From Henckelia pumila (Eukaryota > Streptophyta > Magnoliopsida > Lamiales > Gesneriaceae): 64,000 nt of DNA. Numbering within the stretch: the stretch's first letter is position 1; each line of letters opens with the position of its first letter. The stretch is from assembly GCF_033568475.1 (NCBI RefSeq), contig NC_133122.1, positions 83,103,442 to 83,167,441 on the forward strand, read 5' to 3'. The notes beneath the pieces were generated by a model that had not been told where the DNA came from, did not search any database, and was given only the letters and a program-made list of their open reading frames with translations. This document shows, piece by piece, positions 47,261 through 59,843 of the stretch. The position numbers were made by a program, and so were the translations under genes.

Positions 47261-47504
47261 ATCTTATGTGAGACGGAGAAGATTTGACACGAACAATACA
47301 TCACTAAAAAAAATCTATTTTGACATAAATATTAATATTTTTTTTCATATGTCGAATCATGAGACCTGGCTAAAAAATTCAACATTTTAATAAAAAAAAT
47401 TTAAGCTGAAATTTTCATAAATAAATACAAATTTTTTGAAAAAATCAATAAATGGTGGTTTAGGTGTCATAACAACGCGTGTTCAATAACTCGTCATGAC
47501 AAAA

Positions 47505-47605
47505 GTTAATGGTGCAACTTTTACAAAAGAAGGTTGAGATGCCTACTAAAATTTAATTAAACAGAAGTGTGCATTTTCAATATTTCACTGGAGATTTGGT
47601 GCAAT
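47505..47605. repeat. Partial inverted arm of the long-TIR element
   Basis: A ~100-bp piece that is the complement of the terminal arm at 47691-47790, lying just outside that element. Confidence 0.65.
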
Positions 47606-47687
47606 AAAATCTTTTCATAAATAAATATGGACAAATCAATATAAATAATAATAAAAAAATATAAATACATTTACAAGTAAATATAAT

Positions 47688-49180
47688 GAGTTATTTGCAC
47701 CAAAAACCCCTATGAAATATTGAAAATGCACACTTCTCTCCTGTGAAATTTTAATAGGCATCTTCAACCCTAACCTTTTAAAAAATTAGCACACTCGCCC
47801 CTTCAGATGAGTATTGTTGCGCACGCGCCCCTCATGCGACAGGAAAAAGATTTTGATTTTTTTTTTGCACCAAATACCCCTGTGAAATATTAAAAATTCA
47901 TATTTGACCCCTGTGAAAATAATTTTTAAATCTATTCAACCCATAATACACAATTTTTATTAAAATCTAATTATAAAATATTTAGCAAACAGTTTTTCTT
48001 TTATTAATTTTATTTTAAATTTAAATTTATTATGATTATATAATTATTTTCTAAAAAATATTATTATTTTATCTTGTTATCATTATTTTATTAAACTTTT
48101 TTCTTGTTTCCAATTTTTTCATTAAACATGCATTCATAAACAAGTATTTAAATAATTTCAAGTACCAAAATATTGAACTAAACCGATAAGTTTAAACATA
48201 TTGCTTTTTCGATTTAGGACTATATATTATTGAACCAAAATTTAAATTTTTTGAGAATATGCATTTGCACAATTTGTAATAAATAATAAAAAATAACATG
48301 CTAATTATATAATTCTAAATCAAAAAAGTAACATTCATGAAATTATCATTTGGTTTAATATTTTGGTATTTTTAGATATTTAAATCATTATTTATCAATC
48401 ATGTTTAATGGAAAAGTTGAAAACACGAAGTGATTTGATAAAATAATGATAACGAGATAAAGTAATAATTTTTTTATAAATAAATTAATTATAAATTATA
48501 AGTTTAAATTAAAAATTAAAAATAAATAAAATTAAAAATGTTTGAAAAATATTTTATAATTAGATATTAATAAATATTGTGTATTATTATTTAATGCAAA
48601 TTCTGCAATGCATTTTAAAAAATTTAGATTTTGGTTCAAAAATATATAATCCTAAATTGAAAAGTAATATACAGGAAATTATCATTTTGATTTAATATTT
48701 TGGTACTTTTAGGTATTTAAGTCTCGTTTATGAATGCATTTTTAATTGAGAAGTTGGAAACAAGAAAAAAGTTTAATAAAATAATGATAACAAGATAAAA
48801 TAATAATATTTTTTAGAAACTAATTATATAATCATAATAAATTAAAAATTAAAAATTAAATTAATAAAACGAAAAGTGTTTGCTAAATATTTTATAATTA
48901 TATTTTAATAAAAATTTTGTATTATGGGTTGAATAGATTTAAAAATTATTTTTACAGGGGTCAAATATGCATTTTTAATATTTCACAGGGATATTTGGTG
49001 CAAAAAAAATATCAAAATCTTTGCTCAGTCGCATGAGGGGTGCGTGCGCAACAATCACTCATCTGAAGAGGCGAGTGTGCTAATTTTTTAAAAAGTCAGA
49101 GTTTAAGTTGTCTATTAAAATTTTAAAGAAAAAAGTATACATTTCCAATATTTCAAATGAGTATTTGATGCAAATAACTA
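47688..49180. mobile_element. Foldback or Mutator-like element with very long inverted arms
   Basis: The outer 570-600 bp on each side are inverted copies (left from 47691, right ending 49180), with gaps. The arms include ccctgtgaaatatta, the gcgcacgcgcccctcatgcg block (47819; inverted at 49037) and cccataatacac. The middle (48290-48600) is a direct copy of part of the right arm. A 10-bp direct repeat TAAATATAAT at both flanks (47678-47687 and 49181-49190) would fit a Mutator-type duplication, but the local AT content lowers its weight. No transposase is present. Confidence 0.65.
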
Positions 49181-49190
49181 TAAATATAAT

Positions 49191-49887
49191 AATGGAAATT
49201 TGCATAGTAGTTGATTCAACCGCCGTCTTCCTTTTTACCATAAACTTAGAGCCAACTACCAATTCTCCCATGGCACGAAGCACGAGGAAAATCTCTTTAC
49301 AGAATATCTAGGGTTTCAAAATTTGCCTTTCCAGCTTTCCCTCCACCTTACGTCCTTTGATTCATCTCGATTTCCCCTCAATATCATTCATAGTCTTAAT
49401 CTTATCTTACGGGTACATTATTTCCCTTTGCGCATCAGAATCTGCTGCCGATGTGCACCTGTTATTTTATTCATGCCTGAAAATACGTGGTGGGAAATGT
49501 TTCCCGGGACAGATGCTGCTCCGTTTCGTAGTTCTCTTTCTCTGTACGAGTTGCGAGGTAAGCTCGAATGAGCGGCGGGCGTGTGTGTAAACACTCTTGT
49601 ATTGATGTAGTAGTGGGTTTTTTAGGATTTAAGAATTGAAGTTTGTGTTATTTGTTTCGGGTTTTGTTTGACGGATATGTCGATCTGAATTCGTTTTTGG
49701 GTGCTGAGGATGCGTCTAAGATTTTCTATTAATTGTGGAAAAGGAAGGTGTTTTGAGGGTTGGGGCTTCTTGATTTAAGTGATGCTTGATTAAGATTGCT
49801 GTAGTGTTGGTGTAAAGATTGATTTTTGGGCTTGAGTCTTTATTTGCTGGGTCGAGGTCTTTTGGTTGGTTTTTTTTTTTTTGGTCC
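49191..49887 (+). promoter_or_regulatory. Upstream region and probable 5' UTR of the GTD-binding gene
   Basis: The composition shifts to more balanced bases after about 49190. A donor-like gcgag/gtaagc at 49555-49561 suggests a 5' UTR intron ending before 49888. A pyrimidine tract (49871-49882) precedes the ATG. No TATA box was picked with confidence. Confidence 0.4.
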
Positions 49888-52360
49888 ATGGATTCGGACG
49901 ATTCCGAACTACCATCATCGAAATGTTGCAATTGCGGATGCAGTTGCCCAAACATGAATCTTGCAGGGGGGTATATGAGATCTGTGAAACGAAAAATTGA
50001 CGAACTTAAGGAAGAGAACGTGTTCACCATCCCTGGTTTTGTTGTTCCTCAGAATGCCCGTATAGGTATCGATAATGAATGTATGGCACTGCGCGAAACA
50101 GTCAGCAATCAGCAACAGACCATTCAGGATCTCATTGTTGAGTTAGAGGAGGAGCGAAACGCCTCATCTTCTGCTACCAGTGAGGCCATGTCTATGATTC
50201 TGAAGTTGCAAAGGGATAAGGCGGATATCCAGATGGAAGCAAGGCAGTTTAAGAGGTTTGCAGAGGAGAAAATGGCTCATGATCAGGAGGAGATGTTGGC
50301 ATTAGATGATTTGTTGTATAAGAGAGAGCAGGTCATTCAGTCGCTTACATGTGAAGTGAATGCCTATAAGCACAGGATGATGAGTTATGGGATCGTTGGT
50401 GCTGACGATGAGAGTATGAGCCAAAACACTGGCTTGATCGAGAACATTGAGGGCCAATTTGAGTTTCCTCCTTATGAGATTTTTTACCCTCCTCTCAAGT
50501 GCAAATTGAATGAGTCCCAAGTTTATCCTGATGGCAATGATGAAGCTGTTGATTTTGAGAAATATGCATTTGGAGAAACTCCACGATCTAGGGATCAGTT
50601 GGAGGATTTAGAATATCGCATCAATCAATTGGAGAAAAGTCCAAGGACCATTCAGCCTGATGGGGAATGCATTGAAGAAATAGATGTGCTTGAAAAGGTA
50701 ATGAATGATCACTCCCTGAGGGAGGCTGAGAGTATCCGAAAGTTCTCAGCTGACTGCTCAAGTTCAATGAGTAAAGAAATGGGCCAAGATCTTGCCCCTG
50801 ATTCACCAAAGTCTGGTTGTAGTTTCAAGAAAATGGAGTTTTTAAGTGTGGACGGGAATTTGAATCTGAGGAAGATGGACGATGCATCCGAAGTTGGAGA
50901 TGCAATGAGCGACAGGGTTTACACTATTGATTCTGTTCATCAGGGGGTTTCATTAGAAGGTGTCGTGCATCATGGGGCTGCTACTGGTATCTGCAGTAGT
51001 GACTTTCTGGCAACATCTAGAGAGTCACCAAATCATTCTGATGGTAGAGATTTGGAGATCCAGAAACTTTATGCGAGGCTTCATGCTCTTGAGGCTGACA
51101 GGGAATCAATGAGACAAGCAATTGTATCTATTGGGACCGAAAAAGCACAACTGGTATTGTTAAAGGAGATAGCTCAGAACTTGTGTAAAGAAATGTCACC
51201 GGAAGGGAGAATGCCGGTGAGGAAGCATCCGGTGAATAGGAATTTTTCTTTCCTATCAATATTCAAGGTAATTACAATGTTGATGATTTGGTTATTTTGA
51301 ATTGCCATTTGTTATATTACAAATAAAAATTGCATTCATGTTACTTGAAGGAAGATTTCTTTTTCTATAACTCCTGTAGTTAATAAGCAGGATCCTGCCA
51401 TCCAGATTTTGGCCCCCTATTCTGAATCAAGATCTTAAAGATATCACTTTATGTAATCCTCAGTGTGATATTTATCATTTTTCCATTATAGGATTAGACA
51501 ATCTTATGATAGGAATCGCAACCTTGACAACCATGCTTTTATCTTTATCTGAATAATATGTAGATATTTTACCTAGCTTGTTCTAATATAATTTTCCTAT
51601 AAAGCCTCCATCTTAAATCTTTCTTTTAATTTTTCATTATCTTGTGATTTGCTGATTCTTCTTGAATTATCACATGAAAACCATTTGTCACTTTCACCTC
51701 TGAATGTCAATATGGCAGTTGCAGATTTTCAATCATCCCTACTGACCTTTTTTTCCCATTCTTGCACAGTGGCTCGTTTCGTTTATTTTCTGGAGAAGAA
51801 AAACACACAGATGCAAGTGAGTACCTCTTTGTTTTACTATCCGACATACCCTTACATTGTGCTGCTTCAGCTTTTCGATTTTTGTGTAAATTACCCTTAT
51901 ATCCATTATGTTTGCTTTTCCTTATTTATGTTACTCGATAGCTGCAAATCATATACAATAGCAGGGTCATGTATTCTCGTAAGGTCAGAGCTAAAATGTA
52001 ATATGAGGAAAATGCTAAAATGTATTTTCAGTGTGATATCTATCATTTGTCCACATTTGCGAGATCTTTATATGAAAAAAAACAATAGCTGTCATCATTG
52101 GTGGCCACTAAATAAGAACTAATTGTTAGTAGAATTCGTTTAACCAGAAACTACTTATTTCGTATGTCCAAATATACAAATGTTGAGCCCTGGGTGTCAC
52201 AAAGAGGACAGGTTGGTGGCAGTTTTTTGTTGCAGTCAGTGATTGATCCTCTTATCATTTTAGGTATTCATTCGGGCTGTCAGTCAACAATGCGGGCTTG
52301 TTAATGCTGCTGGATCGAAGTCCACGTGTGGGGCAATGGAGATCAATATCGAGCAGATAA
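49888..52360 (+). CDS. GTD-binding domain (DUF593) protein, myosin-binding-protein-like
   Basis: Three exons, 49888-51267, 51770-51816 and 52264-52360, give 507 residues. All splice sites are GT..AG and phases fit. The N-terminus is cysteine-rich (CCNCGCSC at residues 13-20). The GTD-binding coiled coil spans about residues 67-160 (ALRETVSNQQQTIQ, then LKLQRDKADIQMEARQFKRF). A second helix lies near 390-440. The short C-terminal exons encode FKWLVSFIFWRR and a tail SFGLSVNNAGLLMLL, both conserved in the family. DUF593 proteins of plants bind the globular tail of myosin XI on vesicles (MYOB family) or zein bodies (FLOURY1). By family, this one probably acts as a myosin or membrane adaptor. The ATG at 49888 (ccATGG) is preferred over the in-frame ATG at 49819, which would add 23 residues encoded by a poly-T tract. 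I cannot assign the exact MYOB number. Confidence 0.85.
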
Positions 52361-53651
52361 ATGCCCTCTATCAGTCATTGACATCGATGCCCCTGAATTT
52401 GTACTCTTGAGTGATTTTGATTGCCGTTTTATGCTTCACATGTCTCATGCTTTCGCTGGCTTCCTCATGGATGTGGGTTGGGTTTGCGTTTATCTTATGC
52501 TGGTGTGATTACCTTTATCGTGGATTGCATATTTTAGATCCTTCCGGTTCCGGGCATCATTGTCATTTGAGTTTGTTGAATTTAGTTCGAGGCATGTGTG
52601 TAGTTAGTTTCCTTGTGCATATTACAGGTTTATGTATGAATTCCCAGTCAACAAAGTGCTCCATTTTATTTGTTACCTTTTGGTGAAGATTTTTGGTGTT
52701 CCAATATGCATATAGTACCTTCCTGCTTGGTCTAGGTTCCAATTTTATCTGCTGGCTATACAAACTGATAAGAAGCGCGTGAAAACTTGACTATTTGGCC
52801 AGAAGCAACAAAAGTATGTCAAAGTTATGATTGATTGTATCAAATTAGGTTTAATGCTCCTGAGTTTTTTTTAGCTTCAGTATAAACATTACAAAATTTA
52901 AAAATTCTTTATAAAAATAAAATAATAAAATTTCTTAGACTATCTGAAATTATCCTGTGAAAAAGCCATGAGTTTATTTATTTTCCTCAATGTGAAATAT
53001 GGCTCGAGTATTATTTCCCCTGCTATAAAATGTATGCATTTGATCTTAAATTAATTTTTGTATATTGTTTTAACTATTGTTTAATTCGATACAAAGCTAT
53101 ATAAAAATTAAACACATTTTATTACAGTTAAACTTTAATTAAGCATATTACATTTCATGTTTTATTATGCTTAATACGTTTTAGAATCTCCATCCAGGTG
53201 CATGGTTTTTATAACTTCGAACTTCAGCTGTTTTTGCCAACATCATTTCCAACACAAGTCTGTCTCCCTCGCTAAACACAAGCCCATGCACCACCGTCTG
53301 GAAGAGATATGTTGATTATTATCCATCTTAAAATGCACTTTCAGGACAATATTCTAATGACAACGTTTCATTATAAGTGCCCACAATGGATGCGTAGCCA
53401 TAACAATTTAATACACTAAAGTTATATTAGTTAAAGGAAGATGGTTACTCATAGCCTGCCAAACAGACTTGAATAAATAGCTGTCATTACCCCAAAAAAT
53501 AGCTCTTCGATTTCAAGATAGGGCAGAATGGAAGAACTATACGAGTCAAATTGAAGCGGAGTACAAGGGTCTTCTTTAAACTTGTAATACAAGATTAACA
53601 CAAAATGCAAATCGGTCCAGCTACAGGAGGATAAACGTCAATTTCTTCAAC
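52361..53651. other. Intergenic, 3' ends of two convergent genes
   Basis: Holds the 3' UTRs of the + strand gene to the left and the - strand gene to the right. AT-rich at 52860-53190. No coding sequence recognised. Confidence 0.6.
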
Positions 53652-56600
53652 CTATACAACTGGTGATACAGAAGCAGTATATGAACCACCACTGTATCTC
53701 AATCCTTTTAAAAATGCATTTTGTGTGTGAGGTGAACACGTCGCATAAGGAATATCGAAAGAGTTGCTGCTTTCTTGTAATGGTTTGTCTGCTACAGCTT
53801 GCTGAGCAGGTTGTTCCTTGGCTATGCCTAGACCAATGTTCAAGCCAATTGACGTGGATTCGGTCACAAAGCTGCATAGCAATCAGAAGGTAATTGAACA
53901 TCTGGTAATAAGTCACTGTCTGATTCCTTGGGAAATGTATAGGTATAAACTCTTAATGTGATTCATGGGTAAGAAAAGAAAGTTAAATGAGAAATCGGCT
54001 CCATGCAATAACTAAATCTCTATCTTTGAGAACATATAGTTTATTCAAGACAATTAAGTAGGGGAACGTCACTACAACTATGATACATTGGTTCTTGCAG
54101 AAATAAACCAAAAACTGATGTTAAACGCAGACATAAATAATAACACATTAATTATATCTGACGGACGATGGACCTCATTCATGGTTTCACTTTGCCCTAA
54201 TGGCTAATGGTGCTCGGATTTTCAAAGAGGAAGTAAAAGGCATTCCAACACTAGGTTATCGCGATAAACTACTGAATTTTGATCTTGTGTAAAAACTGAT
54301 GGTATACTAGTCCAATTTAATTTCTGAAAATGTTATATATAATAAATGATGAGGAAAAATTGGTGCAAGGTTGTTATTTAAGAATATAACGTTAGCAAAA
54401 CAGGAACATGAATAAATTTTCAGCCGACTCAAACTCTAACAATGAAATTTTGTATACCTTGCTTGAAAGTCAACCCCATTAGAGCGCATGGCATTGCAGA
54501 TGCCACAGATCACCCATGGTGGGAGATAGACATCCCTAATATCAATACTATTGCAGATGCCGCTTGATGAATCGCTATAAGGAGCACTATTCATGTCAGA
54601 TTCCTTTTGCTGTAAAGATATGCAGTCGGCTTTCCTCAGTTGTCTACATCTCACCTGCATAACAGTAGGCGAGACAATTTTATAGATCCAATGGTGAAGA
54701 TGTCAAGAGCTTCTACAAAAAGTGGCAATTCACTCAGTTTATTGTGTCCTGGTAATTCTCAGTTCATGTGAAACAATTTTAATAAAGGAAAAAAAAACTT
54801 AAATATTATCTAACCTCTGAAAATTGCCTTAAATCAACTACAACTTCAATTGAATGATTGCAGGTAATCAATGCTGCTTTACTAATGATAATAAATTTCT
54901 ATATTTCTTGAGTAAAACCACATATCAGTGGGACCAACCTCTGGAGCAGAAAGAGCAGCATGTTCGAAAGCAACTGGTGAATACAGCATGGGAACATCAC
55001 CACCAGTCAAAGAGGTCAAAAAGAATCTGCAATCATACCAAACAAGAAATTTTGATGAGAAACACAGAACAAAATGGTTTTCACTTCCCATATCACAAAT
55101 TCCAGTGCATCTGTCCTTTCGCTGACATATAATAACCAAAATTGACCAGATACTGACCTATAGTTCAAAAGAAAATCATATAATGCATGAATATTCTTGT
55201 TCCCGGTAAACATCAGCAAAGATTGTGGACTCTTGTCTATCCCAGTCATGGTCTCCATAGATCGAGCCTAAAGCATAAATTATGGTTATGCACAGCCACA
55301 ATAATTTTAGTTCAGTCAACAAGTTCTCATCCAATTTATTCACTTCATAGATTGTAAAGGACTGAATGGAGATGTCCAAAATATTTCACTTTCCTAAAGC
55401 ATAAATCTTAGGATTGAATAGCAGTAAAATTTCGTTGACCACTATAAAAAATGTTTTTGGGGAATGAACAAGAGCAATATCTTTATGGTTCAAAGCTTTT
55501 GAACAAACAATGCTGATGCTGATCCCTTGGCAGTGAATTAACAAGCAATCATTATCCTAAAGATGCTTCACCTTTTATCTTGGACCTAAGTTCAGCGGCT
55601 ACACAAATATGCAAAAGTGAAGATGGATAAATTGCAAACCTGGCCGAGATTATATTTTCTTATCTCAGAAAGTTCAACAAGGTCTTCTGCAGAAGCTTCT
55701 TCCACTTTCGTGTGGCAAAGAGGCATTGAGAAACATGCACCCTGCACTCATACCAAAATTCAACAATGAATCTTTCGTGTTGCTGATCAACAATGAAAGA
55801 CTCTAGCAGAATGAAAATTTGCATAATAAACAGAAAATATCATTAAAATTGTAAGAGACATGAAATGGCAACAGGAAGCACTGAGGAATGTGATACACTG
55901 ATACTATAGCTACTGAACCTACAAATCCATCCTTTATAAGAAAATAGCCTTACATGTTCTTTTAGAAGCGACCTTAAATTTGTGGTTGATTGCGATACAT
56001 AGGCCAAGCAAGAGCACTTGGTTTCCTTTGGTCTACAGAGTCCGGTGAACATAACCACAAACTGTTCAGTGCACACTGCAAAAGTTCAAACAATAACCGA
56101 AAAATGAACATGATTTTTCTCCTTGACGAGAAAAGTCAAATATAGTAAACTTCAAAAAACCATCTGATCGCAACCTTCAAACTTGTTTAAGATAACAGAT
56201 ATTCCTACCAAATTTGATCATATGACTTTCCTATCTTACATCTATAGTCTTGACAAAGATAATCTCATAACATGAAGGAAAGCAGTTCTGGAGAATTATC
56301 AAGCAAATCACCTGTCACTCTTTTAGCAATCTTTACCAGAGTAAAAGTTACTGTGCTTTATTTTAACTGCTTTCATTCGCATTTTATACTCCTTTGTGAA
56401 GCAGCAAAATGATGCTGCCGCATAAATTCTTTCAGGTTGACAGGTGATTTGTATGATGTATCTCTAGGATGAAGTATTTATTGAAAGCTTAACAGAAAAT
56501 AAACTGTGACAAGAAACATTTGAAGCAGATTGACCCCAACAATGACCCTAGCTCTCAATAGATTTAGGGGATGAAACTCATTATGAACCCATGGTGCAGA

Positions 56601-59600
56601 TTTTTCTGAGGATCATGCGACGAAACTGAGGCTAGGCTATAGGAATTTAGAGATAAAGTGGGTTGGAAATGTTTATTCCTAGTTGGTCTATGAAAATTGG
56701 AACTGCATGCATATTTGATAGCCAAAAAAGAAATTGTGAGCCATGGAAAACTCAAAACAGACACTTGCCCCATTAACTATAAAATAAGGAACAAGGTCTA
56801 TTTAAACCATTCATGTGATGAAGAAACAATGAGCATGAAGCATCACAATTAAGAAGTAGAATTCCTGAAAGTGTATACACAAATATTAAAAGAATGCTGC
56901 AAAATGTCAATTACCGTAAAATATTTTACACAATTTTTTCCGAAGCATATAGTAAAGACAGCGAAATGAATCCTCCCATGCCTGCTGCCGATTACTCAGG
57001 AAGTCCATTTGCCCTTGATAAACAAAATCAACACTAAGATGGGAACATAAAAACAGAAGTTCAAAAAACCAAGGCGAGAGTTTAACAGTGAACCAAGGCG
57101 AGAGTTTAACTGCGATACCTCCTGCAGTAGAGGTCAATGCTGCTATAACAGAACGGGGTAGAATTGATTGAGGGTGAATCCAAGAATGAAAAGTTAGTGG
57201 ATTCCTTGATTGACAGTTAAAGGTAGGCTCAGATGTGCAGCCTGTGCTTTGACTAGTACAACCAACTGATGTAAACTGAGACAAACCATTGGAGAGGCCA
57301 CAGTTCGTTAACCTATGAAACCTATGGAACCATGAAATAAAGTGGATGAATCCATAAATTGTGGCACACATAAAATATTTATAGCTCAGGGAAACAGTTG
57401 AGACAATTTCAAAAATGACTTCCAGTCATATTTGCCCCCACAATTGCTTCTTTCCCCACCTAAACGACACAATTTTCATAGAATGAGCAGGAATCTTCAT
57501 TTCGCTCTCTCTCCCTCAACCGAGGAAAATGGCTTTGATCCCACCCACTACTTGGCTCCTTTAATTCTCTTCAATGCTTAATTTCCCAATTTCGCTCTGA
57601 CATCAAGGATTCAAGGTTGTAGAAGACTTCCACTGCTTTCTTTTATTGACCCCAAATCAATCTTCTCTCCAGAAGTTCATAACAATAAATTACTAAACTG
57701 TTTTATCTGATTGAGAAATGGAAGAAATTTAGTCAGGATTCTGTTCATTTGTTGCTTGCTCTCTGGTTTGCTCTTTCTCATTTATAACTTATATGTTCAG
57801 CAACTACTGAGACCTAAACTCTAATTACTCAATTTATTGATTTATTACTTCACCAAACTTTATGCAAATTATTTTGGTGAAATGCATGTTTATTATTTAT
57901 AATCTTAATTAGTGAACTTAAATTCTTCATTTGGGTTTTATAGTTCATAGTTTAATGATTAGATTGTTTGACATACATCATTTTTTCCTCACTGCGCCTT
58001 ACTTTTGAGAGGCACTTGTCCAGATTTTTCGTAGTGCACTCTCAATGGTAATGATTTTTTCCCAATTTGGGATCAAAATAAAAATTGAATTCCATATCTG
58101 AGAGGACCAGATATTAATGCATAAAAATTAAAAATAAGTGTTTAGCAAGAATTAACGCGCAGTTTTTCAAGCTGCTTAGCAACCGGAAAGGATCAGTGAA
58201 GATGACCAACAATGAGAAAAAGCATCTCAACCAATAGGCATCAATATAACTGATTGCTCAAAGAAATGGCATCATAAATTTTACCAATAAGAACAAGAGC
58301 CGACTATTGGTGCATACAAAAAACAATTAAACAAAAAAAACATACAGTTTGTTGGCTTGGTTAACATAACAGCATTCAAAACCGCAAACTTTTGATGTCC
58401 TTTGCATGTCACCATATTTATTGGAAAATAATAGTCATAAAATTTCTTTTCAGACACAGGCTATTAGCATTATGTATGAGTAAGCAATATCTAGACAGTG
58501 TTAAGATTAGCATCAATTGATGCATAGATAAACTCACCAATTCACAGAGGATGTAGATAGTACTCGCATAGTAGTTTTTAGGGTCAAATCCAGAGGAATA
58601 TTGTCTCCAGGTACATGAAATTCAGAACAAAAGCTTTTTGGCGTAACTTGTCCTATATTATCAACTGAATCAACTAGTTGAGCTGACAGACCATGAGGTT
58701 CAGATGAAACTAACCCCTTTAAAGCTTTATCCTGTACATGAAAAAGATTAACAACATTTTTTGATTGAAAATGCTCCACATCTATTTCACGTAGAACTTC
58801 ATGGTAAAATGTTACCATATCAACAAATGAAGAGCGATTTAACTTATCACCACCCAATGAAAGCTCTCGAACGCTCTGAAAAGTAATTTTGTTACAATTT
58901 TTGCTTGTGTTGCTAGCTTGATTTGAGTGGTTTTTGCTACTTCCTGAAGCAACAGTATCATCCACACTTCGAGGAAACAGAGAATATATATATATTAATC
59001 ATAAAAGTAATGGCGTTGTCCAACCAATACTGCTAAGTCAAAACAAGAAGTACCTTGAGTTTTGAGTATGATGGTTGCCATTCAAATCCATGGGCTCAAC
59101 AGAAGCCTTCAGGCTGTCAACATACTCGTTACAAACAGTTTCCTGCCAGTGGTAATGTATATTATGTAAGTAATGATGAGTCCGTAATGCAAGTGAAAAG
59201 GGGTATAGCCAAAGTAACCTTAGGATTTTTGTTTCTGGAAAGCAGCTTGAGGATGGTATTGTTTTTAGTGACTGGAAACAGTTCATCCATCCGTGTGTCA
59301 ACGTATCTAGGTGCTTTAAATGAGTCAGATTTCTTAGACCCAAAATGCTCTCCATCTGCGTTTCTACAGTAACAAGGAATTCAATACTTATGCAAAAAAA
59401 TCAACAGAAAGCTATCATACCTTTGAAAGAAAATTTACCTCATGGAACAAAGAACTGGAGCTGGATTTTCATCGACAAGCTCCACTATATTCTTTCTCTT
59501 CAGTAGCTCTCCCTACCAGAAAGGGGAAAAAGGCATAATTAGTAAAAGTGTTTACTCTGTTACACATAACATCTTGTTAATGCCGATTCCATTCAGCAAA

Positions 59601-59843
59601 TCAAACTTCATATACATCATTCTTTCATTTCACCCTTGTATGTGCAGTCTACATTGCATAAAATATTACCCGCAACTCTGAGGGAGTTTTCCGCTTCAAA
59701 GTGGAAGTTGAAATCTTTGAACCACCACCACCACCACCACCACCACCACCACCACCACCTCCGGATCCACCACCAAGCTGAAGAGAATTCGACGAAAACA
59801 TTTGACTAGAAGCAGCGAACTTTGTCATCCTCTTCAAATGCAA
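53652..59843 (-). CDS. DONSON: DONSON homologue (downstream neighbor of Son), replication-fork protein
   Basis: Thirteen exons on the - strand: 59843-59670, 59512-59439, 59363-59219, 59142-59054, 58966-58538, 57312-57119, 57013-56915, 56075-55954, 55741-55640, 55267-55158, 55026-54939, 54654-54458 and 53871-53652. They total 2043 nt, with all phases and GT..AG sites consistent, giving about 680 residues. Recognised blocks are KRKTPSELR (exon 1), LTFHSWIHPQS (6), AWEDSFRCLYYMLRKKLC (7), CTEQFVVMFTG (8), ACFSMPLCHTKVEEAS (9), LLMFTGNKNIHALYDFLLNY (10), LTGGDVPMLYSP (11), DVYLPPWVICGI (12) and TSIGLNIGL (13). DONSON helps CMG helicase assembly and fork stability in animals; a similar nuclear role here is inferred. 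A glycine run lies at residues 24-41. The ATG at 59828, five codons in, is an alternative start. Confidence 0.9.
57014..57118 (-). other. In-frame intron of DONSON with 24-bp tandem duplication
   Basis: This 105-bp intron has no stop in the coding frame. The block ccaaggcgagagtttaac (+ strand) is repeated at 57069-57086 and 57093-57110. Retention would insert 35 residues. Splicing uses acceptor tcaag/ggcaaatgg at 57013. The nearer acceptor (ttag) at 57035 would shift the frame. Confidence 0.6.
57313..58537 (-). other. Intron 5 of the DONSON gene (1.2 kb)
   Basis: The largest intron. It holds a CT-rich stretch near 57496-57530 that reads like a plant 5' leader on the + strand but opens only 11 codons (start 57529). 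No transposon recognised. Confidence 0.6.
59721..59760 (-). repeat. Trinucleotide repeat coding polyglycine in DONSON exon 1
   Basis: (ACC)n on the + strand encodes about 14 consecutive glycines on the - strand. It is probably length-polymorphic. The intact frame on both sides supports exon status. Confidence 0.85.

Noticed and set aside
47688-49180. TIR element as definite Mutator
   Set aside because: The 10-bp flank match is in AT-rich sequence and no transposase is present. Left as foldback or Mutator-like.
51649-52122. 157-codon + strand frame
   Set aside because: Mostly intron of the DUF593 gene. Only 47 bases (51770-51816) are exon, in another frame.
56907-57371. A single 154-codon reading frame through DONSON exons 6 and 7
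   Set aside because: Its first residues and a 35-codon middle part are intronic; splicing at 57119 and 57013 keeps the family alignment. The open intron is listed as a finding.
57529-57565. Possible first exon of a nested + strand gene within DONSON intron 5
   Set aside because: It opens only 11 codons, has no clear donor, and no following exon was recognised.
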